Shown one piece after another: positions 35,577 to 51,346 of a DNA stretch of 64,000 bases. This DNA is from Entomortierella parvispora (lineage: Eukaryota; Mortierellomycota; Mortierellomycetes; Mortierellales; Mortierellaceae). The stretch covers positions 1,550,001 through 1,614,000 of the forward strand of contig OY752143.1 in assembly GCA_963573315.1 (NCBI GenBank), read 5' to 3'. A model generated the notes under the pieces. The model was not told where the DNA came from, searched no databases, and saw only the letters and a list, made by a program, of their open reading frames with translations. Every line of letters starts with the position of its first letter. Position 1 is the first letter of the stretch. The translations under genes and the position numbers were made by a program.

Positions 35577-36979
35577 TAGACAGGCAGACGGACCGAATGA
35601 CAGACAGAAAGACACCCACAGCCCCCCAAAGGGACAAGGGAGCACCGATAGAATGAATGAATGAATCAATGAATATGAATGAAAAAAAGAGACGTCCTCG
35701 CTGATCGATATCGCGCTGCAAACATGTGTCCGTCGCCATGATGCTGTTATAATTGTCCGTCCATCCGCCCGTCCATCCGCCCGTTCTAATCGCCCGGCCC
35801 TTTGTTCCCTCCCTGTCAATCAACTCGACTTTCTTCTCCGCGAACCCCTCCTCCCCTCATGCCATGCCCTGTTCCCTCTCGGTCCCCCGCTCATGCTCAC
35901 AACGGTCCCTTGCCTGCCATACTTCTCTCCCTTGCGTCCGTCCGCAGCTGGAGACGAGCTAATCTAATGAATGGCCCTCGTTCTGTCCTCTCTCTCTCTC
36001 TTTTTTTTTTTGTTTGTGTACGCTCATCATCCACTGGTTTCTCAGTCTCTATTTCATAGTGCATTCCCCTTTCAAATACTGCCCCGGAGATACTCCAATA
36101 AATGTAAAAAAAGAAAGAGAATAGTGCAATGCATAAGAATATTCTCCTCCTTCCCTCACCACCCCCCCTCCTCTTCTCTCGCTCCCTCGTGTCTGTCATT
36201 GTTCCTCTCTTTGAGCTGCGGGCAAAAAAGAAAAAAAAAAGATGATGGGAAAAGATCCGATTCACTGCAGAAAAGGGGATAGTGTCCTGTCTATTTGCCT
36301 GTCTGTCAGCGCGAGTGTATGTATGTGTGTGTGTGTGTGTGTGTATATGCGTGCATGTGTGCATGGAAGCAAGTGTGTGGCAGTCGACGTGCCTGCCCTT
36401 CCTTGCGTATGTTGCTCGGCAAAGGACACGGCAGTAAATGACCAAGGCACAGGCTGATAGGGTGTGATGATGATGATGATAGTGATAATCATCATGGTGA
36501 TGATTGGGAACTGGATATTGACTCGAGACAAGAAAACACGCGTCCGTCCAATACCCTCCCACTCCTACTCTCGTTCTCAATTCTCCCTTATCTTCTTCTC
36601 TCTTATCCCTGCTCCCACACTCCATCCAAGTAACAAGGGAAAAAGAAAGAGAGGGAAAAGGAAAAAGCAAAAAAAAAAAAGGGTACTTACGGTCACAGGC
36701 AAGATGGGCCTTCTTGCAGTTGATGCATGCACTAGGCACATGAGCCTTGGCTGACTTGACTCGTGGGACCGGTTGAGCCCCTGCTCCTGCCCCTCCTGTT
36801 GCTGCTCCTGTCTGGAGGGGCATTAGACTGAGACCAGGCTCTGACATAGGCGACGGATGGACCTCCATCGGAGTCATGGGCGTGTGGGGTGACGACGCAG
36901 AGGAGTGAGAGTGCGACTGTGAGAGCGATGGAGACTCTGGCCGCAGAACCTCGGTCTCCATCAAGTATGAATGGGACAT
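31270..36979 (-). CDS. Zn2Cys6 transcription factor with PAS-like domain (ERT1/AcuK type)
   Basis: Predicted exons 36979-36691, 34434-34164, 34058-33998 and 33924-31270; 1,091 residues. The zinc cluster spans the first splice: C85-x2-C88-x6-C95 in exon 1, then x5-C101-x2-C104-x7-C112 in exon 2 (ACINCKKAHLACD | LSRPCKRCISVGKDDTC), followed by the basic HKKRGRPKL. This cluster and linker are characteristic of the ERT1/AcuK/AcuM group, regulators of gluconeogenesis and non-fermentable carbon use. A PAS-like domain lies at about residues 285-350 (LATLFLTMDLICARVS ... SLYSIVATEDQGKMRDLL). The remainder is Ser/Pro/Gln-rich, ending in a Cys-rich piece (TCLSGACGSVCRCS). Intron 1 is 2,256 nt, far longer than others here. 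The ATG at 36979 is the first sensible start; an upstream in-frame ATG at 37102 is possible. Confidence 0.82.
34435..36690 (-). other. Unusually long intron (2.26 kb) of the Zn2Cys6 gene
   Basis: Donor GTAAGT at 36690 and acceptor TTTTTTAG ending at 34435 fit the frame and restore the Cys spacing. The intron holds a CAGA tetranucleotide run (about 35545-35610), a TG run (36317-36345), and long pyrimidine-rich stretches on the sense strand. No coding frame inside it is convincing. Confidence 0.7.
35545..35610. repeat. CAGA microsatellite
   Basis: Eight or so perfect CAGA units followed by degenerate copies, inside the long intron. Confidence 0.85.
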
Positions 36980-41434
<4,455 letters not shown>

Positions 41435-43084
41435 TTATGACTTGGATGAGCCATTCGAGGCATCTCCGGACGCAGTCATCCAAGGGTGGGACAGAACCTC
41501 TTCAATAAACGGGCGCTTATCAATGTCCCGGGACAACATCCGCCTAATCAACGCGATCGAGTCTGTGAATTGAAATAAACGAGAAGAGGAACGTTAGAGT
41601 CGCGCAATCAATCAAACTAAGCACTCCATTGATCCAACACAGCCAAAGGTTGTAAACCATACCTTCAGAGAGCACAAACGGCACTCGCAAGTCCCGACTC
41701 AGAATCTCGTCAATGTTGTAAAATGGGTTCTCCTTGTAAATCAACGTGTACAGCAAGATGCCCAGAGCCCAGATATCTTGCTTGCGACCCTCATACTTCT
41801 TGCCCGTCAGAACCTCGGGAGCTGCATAGTCCAACGTGCCACAGAACGTGTCAAACTTCTTGCCTTCCTTCAGATACGCCGACGATCCAAAGTCAATCAA
41901 TTGAATCTTGCCCGCCTGGTCCAGAATCACATTCTCATCCTTAATGTCCCGGTGCACAATCTTGTTTGAATGGAGGTGATACACTGCATCACAGATCTGC
42001 CTAAAGATGATTCGGATCTCATCTTCTGTCATATAGGGCGTCAGTTCGATATAATCAAAGAGGTCCATGCCTGCACCGTGGAGGGCCATTTCCACATAAT
42101 AGTGCTCCTCGTCCTCAAAAAAGTCCATCATCAGCACAATGTTGGGATGAGGGATAAGTCGGAGCGTATGCATGATCGAAACCTCCATTGGAATCATCCC
42201 CAAGATCCTGTCATTCGTCCAGCAATCGACCAGGATACGGCTCTTGACGATATACTTCATCACCACCTTGTTCGACCCTGTCTTTAGACAACAGAGTTTG
42301 ACCTGTCCATAAGCGCCTTGGCCAAGAGAGTCCAGGATATCATAGTCGGCAATGGTGTGCTGATGTGTCACGGCAGAGTATTGAGTCTTCATGTTGTCGG
42401 TCGAAAGACGAGAGGACGGTGTGGAAGGAGCAGGAGAACACGGAGAGGCACAAGAGGAAGACGACGAATGTCCAGATGAAAACTGCCGATTCAGCGAGGT
42501 CTTCACATTAGGTAGAAGCGTCGATTTGGGGGTCCTAGGTGAGGACGGCTCAGGTGTACTCTCGGTCGCGTCACTCGTGTCTGGCACTACTTGTTCTCCA
42601 CTAGTCTCGGATGATGTCGGTGTGGCCTGCACATCCTCCATGGCAGATGAGAGTGATTTTAAGGGGGTCAATGCTGGCGCCGCCAACGGTTTTCTGTTGG
42701 GCTCTCGTGAAAAACTGATTTCTCGGTCGTATGTAATCCAGACTGCAAACATCCGACCTTGAGGTGACTCGATCATACGGATCTGAATGTCGATATCCAA
42801 AGGCGTTCCATCCCGATGCAGGCCCACAATGCCAGAATTCGACACGAATGCATTGTTGGTTCTCTTTAACAAGGCCGACATTCCAAAATTACGCTTGAAG
42901 GCCGAACTCTGTTTGTTTCCAGGGGCTGGGGATCCAGTGGTCAAGTTGGACGGATTTGAATTGGGGCTGCCCTCTTGTGGCTTTGGCTGGGCAAAGAAAT
43001 CTGGCGATAAGATGGACGGTTTCCGTACCTCGGCTGCTGTTCTCCGGATGATTGTTGCAGTAACGACAGCTCCTTCGCTCAGCT
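41435..43084 (-). CDS. PAS kinase (PSK-type Ser/Thr kinase), 5' part lost in gap
   Basis: The visible coding sequence is two exons: 43084-41663 (open into the N gap) and 41562-41435, joined across a 100-nt intron; about 516 residues. The gap side reads LSEGAVVTATIIRR, then a region with DGTPLDIDIQIRMIE and GRMFAVWITYDRE, typical of the C-terminal part of a PAS sensor. After a Ser/Pro-rich linker the kinase domain has the glycine loop LGQGAYGQVKL, the catalytic Lys in VVMKYIVK, HRDIKDEN, IDFGSSAYLK and YAAPEVLTGKKYEG, with KENPFYNIDEIL near the end. This is PAS kinase (yeast Psk1/2, human PASK), which adjusts sugar storage and translation to nutrient state. The start codon and upstream PAS region fall in or beyond the 200-N gap. 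Confidence 0.9.
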
Positions 43085-43284
43085 NNNNNNNNNNNNNNNN
43101 NNNNNNNNNNNNNNNNNNNNNNNNNNNNNNNNNNNNNNNNNNNNNNNNNNNNNNNNNNNNNNNNNNNNNNNNNNNNNNNNNNNNNNNNNNNNNNNNNNNN
43201 NNNNNNNNNNNNNNNNNNNNNNNNNNNNNNNNNNNNNNNNNNNNNNNNNNNNNNNNNNNNNNNNNNNNNNNNNNNNNNNNNNNN
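43085..43284. other. Assembly gap (200 N)
   Basis: Exactly 200 unknown bases, so the true size is unknown. The gap removes the 5' part of the PAS kinase gene. Confidence 0.99.
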
Positions 43285-44020
43285 AGAGATCATCGTCAGT
43301 AAAACGAGCCTTTTACCAATCATGGATGCCGACCAATCGGTTCCTCCTCAGTCGCCTCCATTGAATCAGGGTTTGGTGATGATGTCGAATGCTTTCCTCC
43401 TGCAGTTCCTTGTCATGGATTGATTTCCTCAGATGGGTCCCATGCCATAATGAACTCTTCCAAAAAGCGATCTCAAACAGACGTAGAAAAGTTGTCGGGA
43501 ATAACAATCTATCAGACAATCGGATCCTGAGGGTGTATGGCCAACGTCGTCCTGACATGGTTGCAGTGGCGATTGATGGGGGTAGAGTGGCAAAATGTCG
43601 ATCGATGGATTGACTACAAGAGTGATCGGTCGGATGCGCCCATCCACGATTCTGGTCTCGAATCATTACCAAAAATTTGGATCAAAGCAAAGGAGGCTCA
43701 ATCTTCTCGCCAGACAGGGAATTTTATGGTCATTTTCATCAGCACGTGACTTTTTTTTTTTTTTTTTTTTTTTTTGAACACTCTCTGGCCGGCGGGCCGT
43801 GAGTAGACGTTGTATTGACATTTTTCAACAACTATGGTGGTATTGGTGGAAGATCAGACTGTGCCTGAGTAACATAATATGAATATCTGGTATCGTGGGT
43901 GAGAGTGTGGCGCGTGAGTGTGTGTGTGTGTGTGATTGCTTGCTTGTGTATGGAAGGGTATTGACATGAACGTAATTGCAGAAAGACTTCCCGCGCTTTC
44001 CAATCTTCGTCAGCGTTTGT
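43285..44020. other. Region beside the gap; possible remnants of PAS kinase 5' exons
   Basis: The sequence just right of the gap may carry 5' exons or leader of the PAS kinase gene, but no frame is convincing: the reverse frames at 43313-43672 lack PAS-like motifs. A run of 27 or so T lies at about 43750-43776. Confidence 0.35.
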
Positions 44021-45309
44021 TTAGTAAAGGCGAGCGGTCTCTCGAGTTGAACTGAGAGGGTTGTGCGAAGGGTGGTGGCCTGTGAGCAGATGGGACGACC
44101 TTGTTGGATGGTGATGTGTCTCGTTCGAGAAACCGTCGCCGATCGCTGCTGGTGTCGGTGGGCTCTTCAGCATCGGCTGTTGCTTCGCTCCAGCAATGCT
44201 GGCCAGTCGCGCGGGGAGGAAAAAGGTGCAGTAGCCCACCATAGCCACCAGGATATTGATTGGTAAGAACAAAAGGCTGGATCGATGCTGTTCCTCCGTG
44301 ATGCGGTACGCCAGAATTGTGTCGTACTCGCGCATCTTTTCATCAATGGTCGCGAACCGCTCCTCCGCGTACGACCGAAGAAGTGTCTCTTTCTTGTCCT
44401 GACGCTTCAATTGCTTGGTGAGTTGGTTGAGCGTCGGCTCAACGCTGTCCTGAACCTGTGAGACCTCTCTCTTGGTGGCAAAGGCGCGTCGCAATTGAAC
44501 CATCTCTGCTTCCATCGAGGCGACCTTTCGCTTCAGGGACTCGACATCCGAATCGGGATAATGAACCTGCTCCTGGAGATGAAGAGCTCGCGCCTTCAAG
44601 AGACTGATCAAGTGGGTCAAGGGTCGAATGCCCGAGGCGATGATAAAGAGCTCGATGTTGAGGGCAGAGAGATAGTCCTCGTACGATGAAAAGAACGACT
44701 TGAGGTATTGGAGCGTGTATCCTCCAATGAAAGGAGACGCCAGTACGAACAAGAGCGAAAAGAACTCTTGGTTACGCAGACTGGATGCAGCATTCAAACG
44801 TCGCTGTTCGAGAGCAGGGTCCAGTATGGCCGAGGCGCTGACAGAAGACAGGAGGATCCTCCTTGTGCGAGCAGCATAGTAGAGCTCCCAGGGAACTATG
44901 ACAAAGGGGCAAGAGGAAACTGGTCAGTGGAATAGTGCAGGACTAGATGGTTTGCCACACACATGCAAATGAAAGGTAGAAAGAAGCACGCGGGAACGAT
45001 AGAGAATAGGGAAGCACAACAGACACAAACATGAGAGCAACAGAATATGTCTGGCCACGGTCCATGCTTCCTGCGAACTGGGAAAAAGGAGGGAGCAGAG
45101 TAGATGGGGCGGTTATTGTGGACGTGGAAGTGGTGCTGATAATGATGCTATTGTTGTTGTTGTTGTGCACTCTCGCTGCACAATGTTGGTTGCTTAAGCA
45201 AAGAGATGGGTGGTCCAAACACCCCATCCAAAAGAGATAAAATGCCGCCCATCGTGAACAAAGGAGTCATGCCACCGATTGACAGGCGTGTGTGTGTGTG
45301 CGTATGCGC

Positions 45310-45341
<32 letters not shown>

Positions 45342-45978
45342 CATTGTTACCTTTGATGATATTGTAGAGGAAGAAGGCGATAAGGGCCAGCGTCAGCATG
45401 TCGCTCCAGATGTCCGACTTGCCAAAGACGAGGGCACCTAGCGGGGGTACGACCGCAAACAAGATTGGCCAGCTGTGTGCGCCGCTTGAGTAGTCCGAGG
45501 GATCGTGCGCGGGACGGTGGTGTCGGTCCTGGGATCCTGCGGACTTGGTCGGTGGCAGCGACGCGTTCGAGCCGTTGCTGTGGTTCGAGAACGATGAAGG
45601 CGCGCCAGACTTGCTGTGCTGGCCATTCAATCCTTGGTGGCTTCCCTTGTGTGCAAGTGCCGGGCCGTTGCTGGAGGAGTTGGAGGACTGGGAAGAGGAG
45701 CGACCTCCATTGGCAAGACGTGGGCTGGGGCTGGTGTTCCCATTGTCAATCTCATGATGTTGAGCCGAGGTTCCATTCTTCACACCATTGCTGGCGCGAC
45801 TGCTGGTATAGTGCATGGACTTTTGAGTGCTGTACATTGTGGGTTCTGAGTCTGAGGTCTGAGGCATGGTCGATGAGGACGAGGCTGTGGTTGTGGTTGT
45901 CGAGGAGATAGTAGTCGTAGTCGTTTCCTGGCGAACCTTCTCTTTATCGGAGTGTTGGTGGTGCTGCAGGTAGGTCAT
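44021..45978 (-). CDS. Conserved fungal multi-pass membrane protein, function unknown
   Basis: Exon 1 (45978-45351) and exon 2 (44895-44021) join across a 455-nt intron to give 500 residues. The first 150 residues are Ser/Thr/His/Asn-rich and probably disordered. Then come hydrophobic segments WPILFAVVPPLGALVFG and MLTLALIAFFLYNIIKG, with VPWELYYAARTRRI at the splice, another pair around FFSLLFVLASPFIGGYTLQYL and ALNIELFIIASGIRPLTHL, a charged coiled-coil region (about residues 320-400) and a last membrane segment LLFLPINILVAMVGYCTFFL. I recall this PW-x-x-Y-x-A-R-x-R-R arrangement from uncharacterised fungal membrane proteins, but no function is assigned. The intron donor is immediately followed by a CA/TG microsatellite. 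Confidence 0.75.
45288..45341. repeat. TG/TATG microsatellite in intron
   Basis: (TG)n followed by TGTATG units, starting about ten bases inside the donor of the membrane-protein intron. Confidence 0.85.
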
Positions 45979-48900
45979 GTGGATTCAGGGATGGTTGTTT
46001 TTGGAGGATGGGTCGTATCTCTGGCTGGTTTGGAAGCAGGCAGGCAAAAAGGATGGAGAGAGGTGAAGGAAGAGAAGGAGGGACGAGAAACAGGAAGATG
46101 TTAGGGGTGGCGCAACAATGTCGTGTGTTCCGTAAAGCAAGACGAGAAAAGTCGAGTAGGAGTGAACAGAACGTCGTGGACGCAGTAGAAGATGGATAGA
46201 TGGAGGGAAAGAAGGAGAGGCGAGAGGGTGCGGTTATCTGCCAAAGGTATTTCTTTGCAGCAAAGGATGCAGCTACACGCTTGCACCCACTTGATGCTCT
46301 GAATCGATTAATACAATTGCTTGTATTCATTTTCATTCACGGGTCCCAACAGAAGAGGTTTGGCCTCTACAACAGGCACAAGGGTCAAGGCGCGATTGTA
46401 CTGCCGGGGGCTGTTTGGCCATCAAGTGGACAAAGAAAGACATCAGGAACAGTGAGGATCATTTTGTTGCGCCGAATAGGGCGGCTTTGGAGAGTTGTTT
46501 TACCAGTTGGATAGGATAATAAGTCGAGTTGTTTTCGTTGAAGAGGACTAGGAGGGAATGAAGATTGAAGTCGTTACGAGGAGATTCAAGGTGGGATCAT
46601 AAACGAAGGAGGATTGGGCAAAGGGAGTGCGAGGATGAGTGACAATCGAGTGCAGGCTAGCGTCGCTCGAGGGACTGCAAGCAGGCTACGTGGGAAAGGA
46701 GGGAGAGAAAGAAGGAGAATCAAGGGAGAGAGTGGGAGAAGAGGACTCTTCGCACGAAAGAGTGAAAGAAAAAAAAAGTGAACAGAGAGAAGGGTTGGGG
46801 TGGTGGAAAGAAGAAGGGAAAGTGGCCAGTGAAGTGAGGGTGCGTGCTTTTGTTGAAAACACTGAGCAATCTAGTCAATAACGTGGACTGGGCCACCACC
46901 GCTCTGTGTGCTCTCGTTGCGTTGCTTACGCACGGCACCACTTCAGAGGCCGATAACGGTCCATCGTCGTTCTCTTTCTTGAACCAGCTCTCTTTCTATT
47001 CCCTGAGGACACGACCCAACCCGGAGTCGATTGCTGCCAGCAAAGGAAGACAGGAAAGTCCTCCCTCGCTGTTGAACTGGGTCCAATTACGGGAACCGTG
47101 ACCTCGAGGTCTTCACTGTGTTGTGCTTGCGAATATGTTTGTGGCCCACTCCATCTCTGTGGAACCAGGCCTGAGATTAGGCCTGAGATTCTGTCACTTG
47201 TGCATGAATAGTACTCACCAGTCGATAGAATGCAGAGAAAGAGAGGAGAAATGAGGTTTGGTCTGAGGAGGGTTATTAGACGAACGAACGGGGAGAGCAG
47301 GTGCGAGGACAAGAGAAAACAGAGAAGAAAAGCAAGAGTCGATCCTGTGGGGGTCTTGCATTTAAACACTTTGTGCAATCTCCGAATTCCTGTCCCTGCC
47401 TTTGCGGACCCACGCCCACCCGTGCCAATGCATCTCCTCCATCGTGTGCAAGGCTACCGTGGAGTGGACGGGGTGTGATCGTTGGATCGTGCTTGACCAC
47501 TTCCCGCCGTCTTGTTTTGTATGGTTGACGCGTCAAAACAGCCGTTGTCTCTTGTTCTCCCCTTCCTCTTCATCCTCTCCTACTCTGTCGCGACAGGTCG
47601 TCCCCGCGATGCACATGGCAATCGACACTGAATAGACAACATCCGTCCAAAGAGCAAGAGCGACTTTTCAACTTCATCTGTGGAACAACTCCACTGTTTA
47701 ATCGTGTTTGCCTCCCTCCCAGTCTGATCAAAGTAGCAGAGTATGAGAGGCGCGTGAAATTGTGGCGATGGACCCTTATTGACCAGTGCGTTTTTGGGAC
47801 AAGTTGACAACAAGCTGTTAATGATCCCCTCGCACAAGTTGTCTCTTTGGCTGCTATAGAATAGCACGATGATGTGATGTCGCAGAGCGACAATAAAACG
47901 GTGCAAACAAGACCGACAAAGCCCGCCACGTTCACTATGAACTTGGACAGGACAAAGGCCATTATCACAAGCCAAACGATCTAAACCACAACACAAACAA
48001 AAAAACGCGCCTTGATTTGATTTCATGTGAGCATGCCCAAAAAAAAGGTCCGCTCGCTTCCAGTAGGCAATCCGACTCTCTCCTTTCCATTTTTCCTCCT
48101 GTGACCTGCTATGAACAGCTGGTCCGCACTCATTTTAATGATACCTTCACACGACTGAAGAGAAGAAGCTCCAACGACGGTCTCAAGCGTGCAGATGTTC
48201 ATGCCCATAGCACACACCAAGGATATAAACGTTCACTTTAACGATATATTCAATGACGACTCAGCCTCGTTCCCTCTCCCAACCTCGGCTCCGTAATCCT
48301 GTCAGGGATCCACGTGGCTGAGACTTTAGGTATACAGCATTCCCGGAAGGTTCAGAGCGCACCGCCTCTCCTACAACCTCGCGTTCTCCAGGGAAGAGGT
48401 TTACTGACAGCAGTGCGCCGATACCGCCGCGTGCAACGCTCGTGACCGTTGGACACTTGCGTTCAAAACTCTTTCCATTTTTCCCTCTTGCTTTTGTTTT
48501 AGATGTCGATAGTTGCGCGTTGTGACAAACTTTGTAGAGGGGCGACCGTCACGATACTGTATCCTGTATCTGGATGCCACATCAGATTCTCGATAGCTCC
48601 TAGGGATGTGTTACCTACAAGGACGACGAGGAAACAAAAACTGCATAAGGAGCAACAGGCCACATATCTTATCCTTGCTATATCTTGAGCCAACCTCAAG
48701 GATCAGTATGAAGGGTGGATCCTAGATTCATGGTATGGGCCGCTTTCTTTTGATATTCATCATTTGAACAGCACTCTTCTCCGGCTCCGTGGAGGCGCGA
48801 CTCCTGTAGCAGTAATGAGGCAATGAGGCTACTGGATACATACATGGTCCTTGTCATCCATCCTTGCAATATCAAAAAACAACCTGTATCCGGATATCTA

Positions 48901-50376
48901 GCTTTTATCAGAACACTTGACGCGTTCACCAAATGGTTGGCTTCAAGGTCACTTGCTCCGCTGGAGGATGCATGAACGCAGGGGAGTGAGTCCACCACAT
49001 AATGCATGCAGGTCCGAAGGTCTTTTTTTTAAAAAAAAAATACATCATAGTGGCTTGCATCTCGGCGGGAAGAAGTCCAGGGGTGCCGCAGGTGACGAAG
49101 CATTATGTTGTCCTTGAAGTGCACGATGGCCATTGAGGCAACAAGTAGAGATCTGGAGGTAGCTCTTTCTTTCTTCCCGTAGCATTCCCAAGTCAGGCAG
49201 ACAATTTTTCCCGCGCAGTTCTTCCCAGTTCAATGCAGCCGTCAGGGACATCGGCAACTCGAAAGTCACGGTCTGTCCGACAGACTCGGTGGATGTCAGG
49301 TCAGTCCGTCGAGTTCTGTCTGTCTGTATGCGTGTCGTGTCACCGGACATGGTCATCCACCGTTTTCGCGCGCCTTTTTCTCTCTTTCTTTCTTTTGGAT
49401 ATCACCCTTTTTTTCCAACATGAAGGGACATACAGCAGTATCTCCAAGTCGACCTCTGGCCTCCTCCACTCATGCAATGCGATATTTCCCTTTGTATCCC
49501 TCAGGAAGAGAAGGAAGAGAAGGAGGGGACGCCCACGGGTGGTCCCTCCCTGTTCCTTCCTTGCTTCATGACATCCCGCCATAAATAAGGAGGACGAAGG
49601 GCAGCTCGCCCTTCTCTTGTACCCCACACACGCACAGTTCTTTTTCTCTCCCCTTTGAAGTTTTCTTTCTTCCCTTCCTTTTCCCTTCTCTTATGGATCG
49701 CGATCCTCAGTCCCTTCCTCACTTTCTCGCACCTTTCACGCTTCAGACGCCCTCCACCTCTCCTACTTTGGAACAGCTTCCTTTCCTTCTTGGTTGCCTT
49801 CTCCCCCTTGACTGCATTTTGATTTCTCTCTCCCCCCTCGTACTCCCCACTTGGTGACACTGAGCACACCCACAATCCAACGACGAAAAAAAAAACACAC
49901 CGCACCCTTTTTCCGCACTTGTTTCTCTTCCCCTTCCCTCCATTTCTGTCTTTTTCCTCACCTGGCCTCTCGCTTCCTCGTATCAAGTTCACCCCGCAAG
50001 ACCATTCCTTTTTCCTTGAAACAACGAAATCCTTATTGCCAAAGCTTACGAAGGATACTCAACCACCGTATCTGTCGCGAAAACATACTTGACAGTATAA
50101 CATCCTGACCGTTGACATTTCTTTGGGACGCCCTTTCACCTTTCAGTGGAAACAACAAAGGTATGGATGGACGACTAGGATCGAAAGGTTTTACTTTCGG
50201 CTTCCTGAACTGACAACTGACAAGGGCACTCTGAACCGTCTGCTCATCCCGTCTTTTTCTTGTGGCTTTTTTTTGTTGGTTTTTAGACACCCAAAAACCA
50301 CTGTCAAGCGCCCTTCACCTTACGTCCTTTTTTTAGTTTCTCTTTTTCCAAAGTGATTTATACAATTACTCCCAGC
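45979..50376. other. 4.4-kb region without recognised genes
   Basis: The left part is the upstream region of the membrane-protein gene (GA-rich on the + strand), the right part (49600-50370) is a CT-rich leader of the next gene. Open frames of 60-160 codons show no domains. Between 48530 and 48910 two short segments share a motif with one near 23.55 kb. A reverse frame at 49045-49356 has a fairly protein-like composition but no supporting start or partner exon. Confidence 0.45.
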
Positions 50377-50944
50377 ATGGCTCTCGTCTCTGAAAACGCT
50401 GCGTCTGGAGGACTGGATATGGCCAAGAACCGTCGATTGTCCTTCCGAGAACCCCTGAACGACGATGACTTTGACAGCTTCTGCAGCGACGTTGATGAAG
50501 AGGACGAGATCGACGATGACACGGCCAAGGATCCAGACACAGCCGAAATTGCGAGCATGGAACGCAAGTCTTTAAGATACCGGAAATCGTTGACAATGCT
50601 GAATCAGTTTGCGGGACTGCAAATGACACCTACGGGAGGCGACGGTGGCGCTTTGACTAATCTGATGAAGGGTCAACCGTCCAAGGAACATTTGTTGGCA
50701 GCCAAGAAGAGTATCGACGATTTGACGGCATGGGTAAGTTCCCGTTTTTTGGATTTCTTATTTTGGTTTTTTTGGTTTTTGTTGGGAGATGACCCCCACC
50801 CCCTTCACAGAGAAGGTTGAGGGTGAGCAAATGACATGACCCTAACGCAAGCATCCTATTTGTTTGATCCCGTCCATTGAATTTTAGGTGAACGCCGCGG
50901 CACTGGAAGGAGATGATGATCCATTTGGTGGAGACGATGACTAG
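50377..50944 (+). CDS. Small acidic protein, function unknown
   Basis: Exon 1 (50377-50733) and exon 2 (50888-50944) give 137 residues. The ATG at 50377 follows a long CT-rich leader. The protein has a basic patch (KNRRLSFRE), an acidic stretch (DDDFDSFCSDVDEEDEIDDD), a basic/amphipathic middle (RKSLRYRKSLTMLNQFAGLQ), a helical segment (KEHLLAAKKSIDDLTAWVNAA) across the splice and an acidic end DDDPFGGDDD. Such a layout resembles small chaperone- or scaffold-like nuclear or cytosolic proteins, but I do not recognise a family. The splice is well supported: GTAAGT donor, TTTTAG acceptor, phase 0. Confidence 0.72.
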
Positions 50945-51346
50945 TAGAGCAGCGGGATCAAATACCACAAACCTACAGTATTACATAATAAAAAATAATC
51001 ACACAATGGATCTTGACCTGGTTGGCAGCCTGGTGGCTTGAGTCACTCGTGGAAACAAGTGTGTCTTTGGACCGGTGGCATAGGCCAGGGCAAAAGGGCC
51101 GTAGCCGGGCGTGTCTGGCGGCAGAAAGTCAGACGTGTCGCCAAATTGTCGCGTCCGATAGCTTTGCAGCGTCTAGCACAGGACGCTGGAGGGCGAAAAT
51201 GTGGTCTCCTCCAATGGCAGCATTCTCCGCCAGGGGAAGAGAGAGGGGGGGGAAAGGCCTAACCAGGGCAAGCGGGGCTGATCTGCCCTCATCTTTCATT
51301 CGTTTCCTTCCTTCCTCCCCTCTCTTCTCCACATCCTCATCCCGCC
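50945..51346. other. Intergenic spacer
   Basis: Includes AATAAAAAA-type 3' sequence at about 50985 and the CT-rich leader of the next gene from about 51290. No gene seen. Confidence 0.5.

Noticed and set aside
35545-35610. Short regular repeats that might suggest a CRISPR array
   Set aside because: They are tetranucleotide microsatellites with no spacers, and the genome is eukaryotic.
35897-36690. Long continuation of the first transcription-factor exon (401-codon frame)
   Set aside because: It runs through a strong donor (GTAAGT at 36690) into poly-Phe and poly-His low-complexity sequence; the family requires the join to the second half of the zinc cluster.
43313-43672. 119-codon reverse frame beside the assembly gap as a PAS kinase exon
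   Set aside because: No PAS or kinase-linked motif is visible and the adjacent frames contain stops; kept only as a possible remnant.
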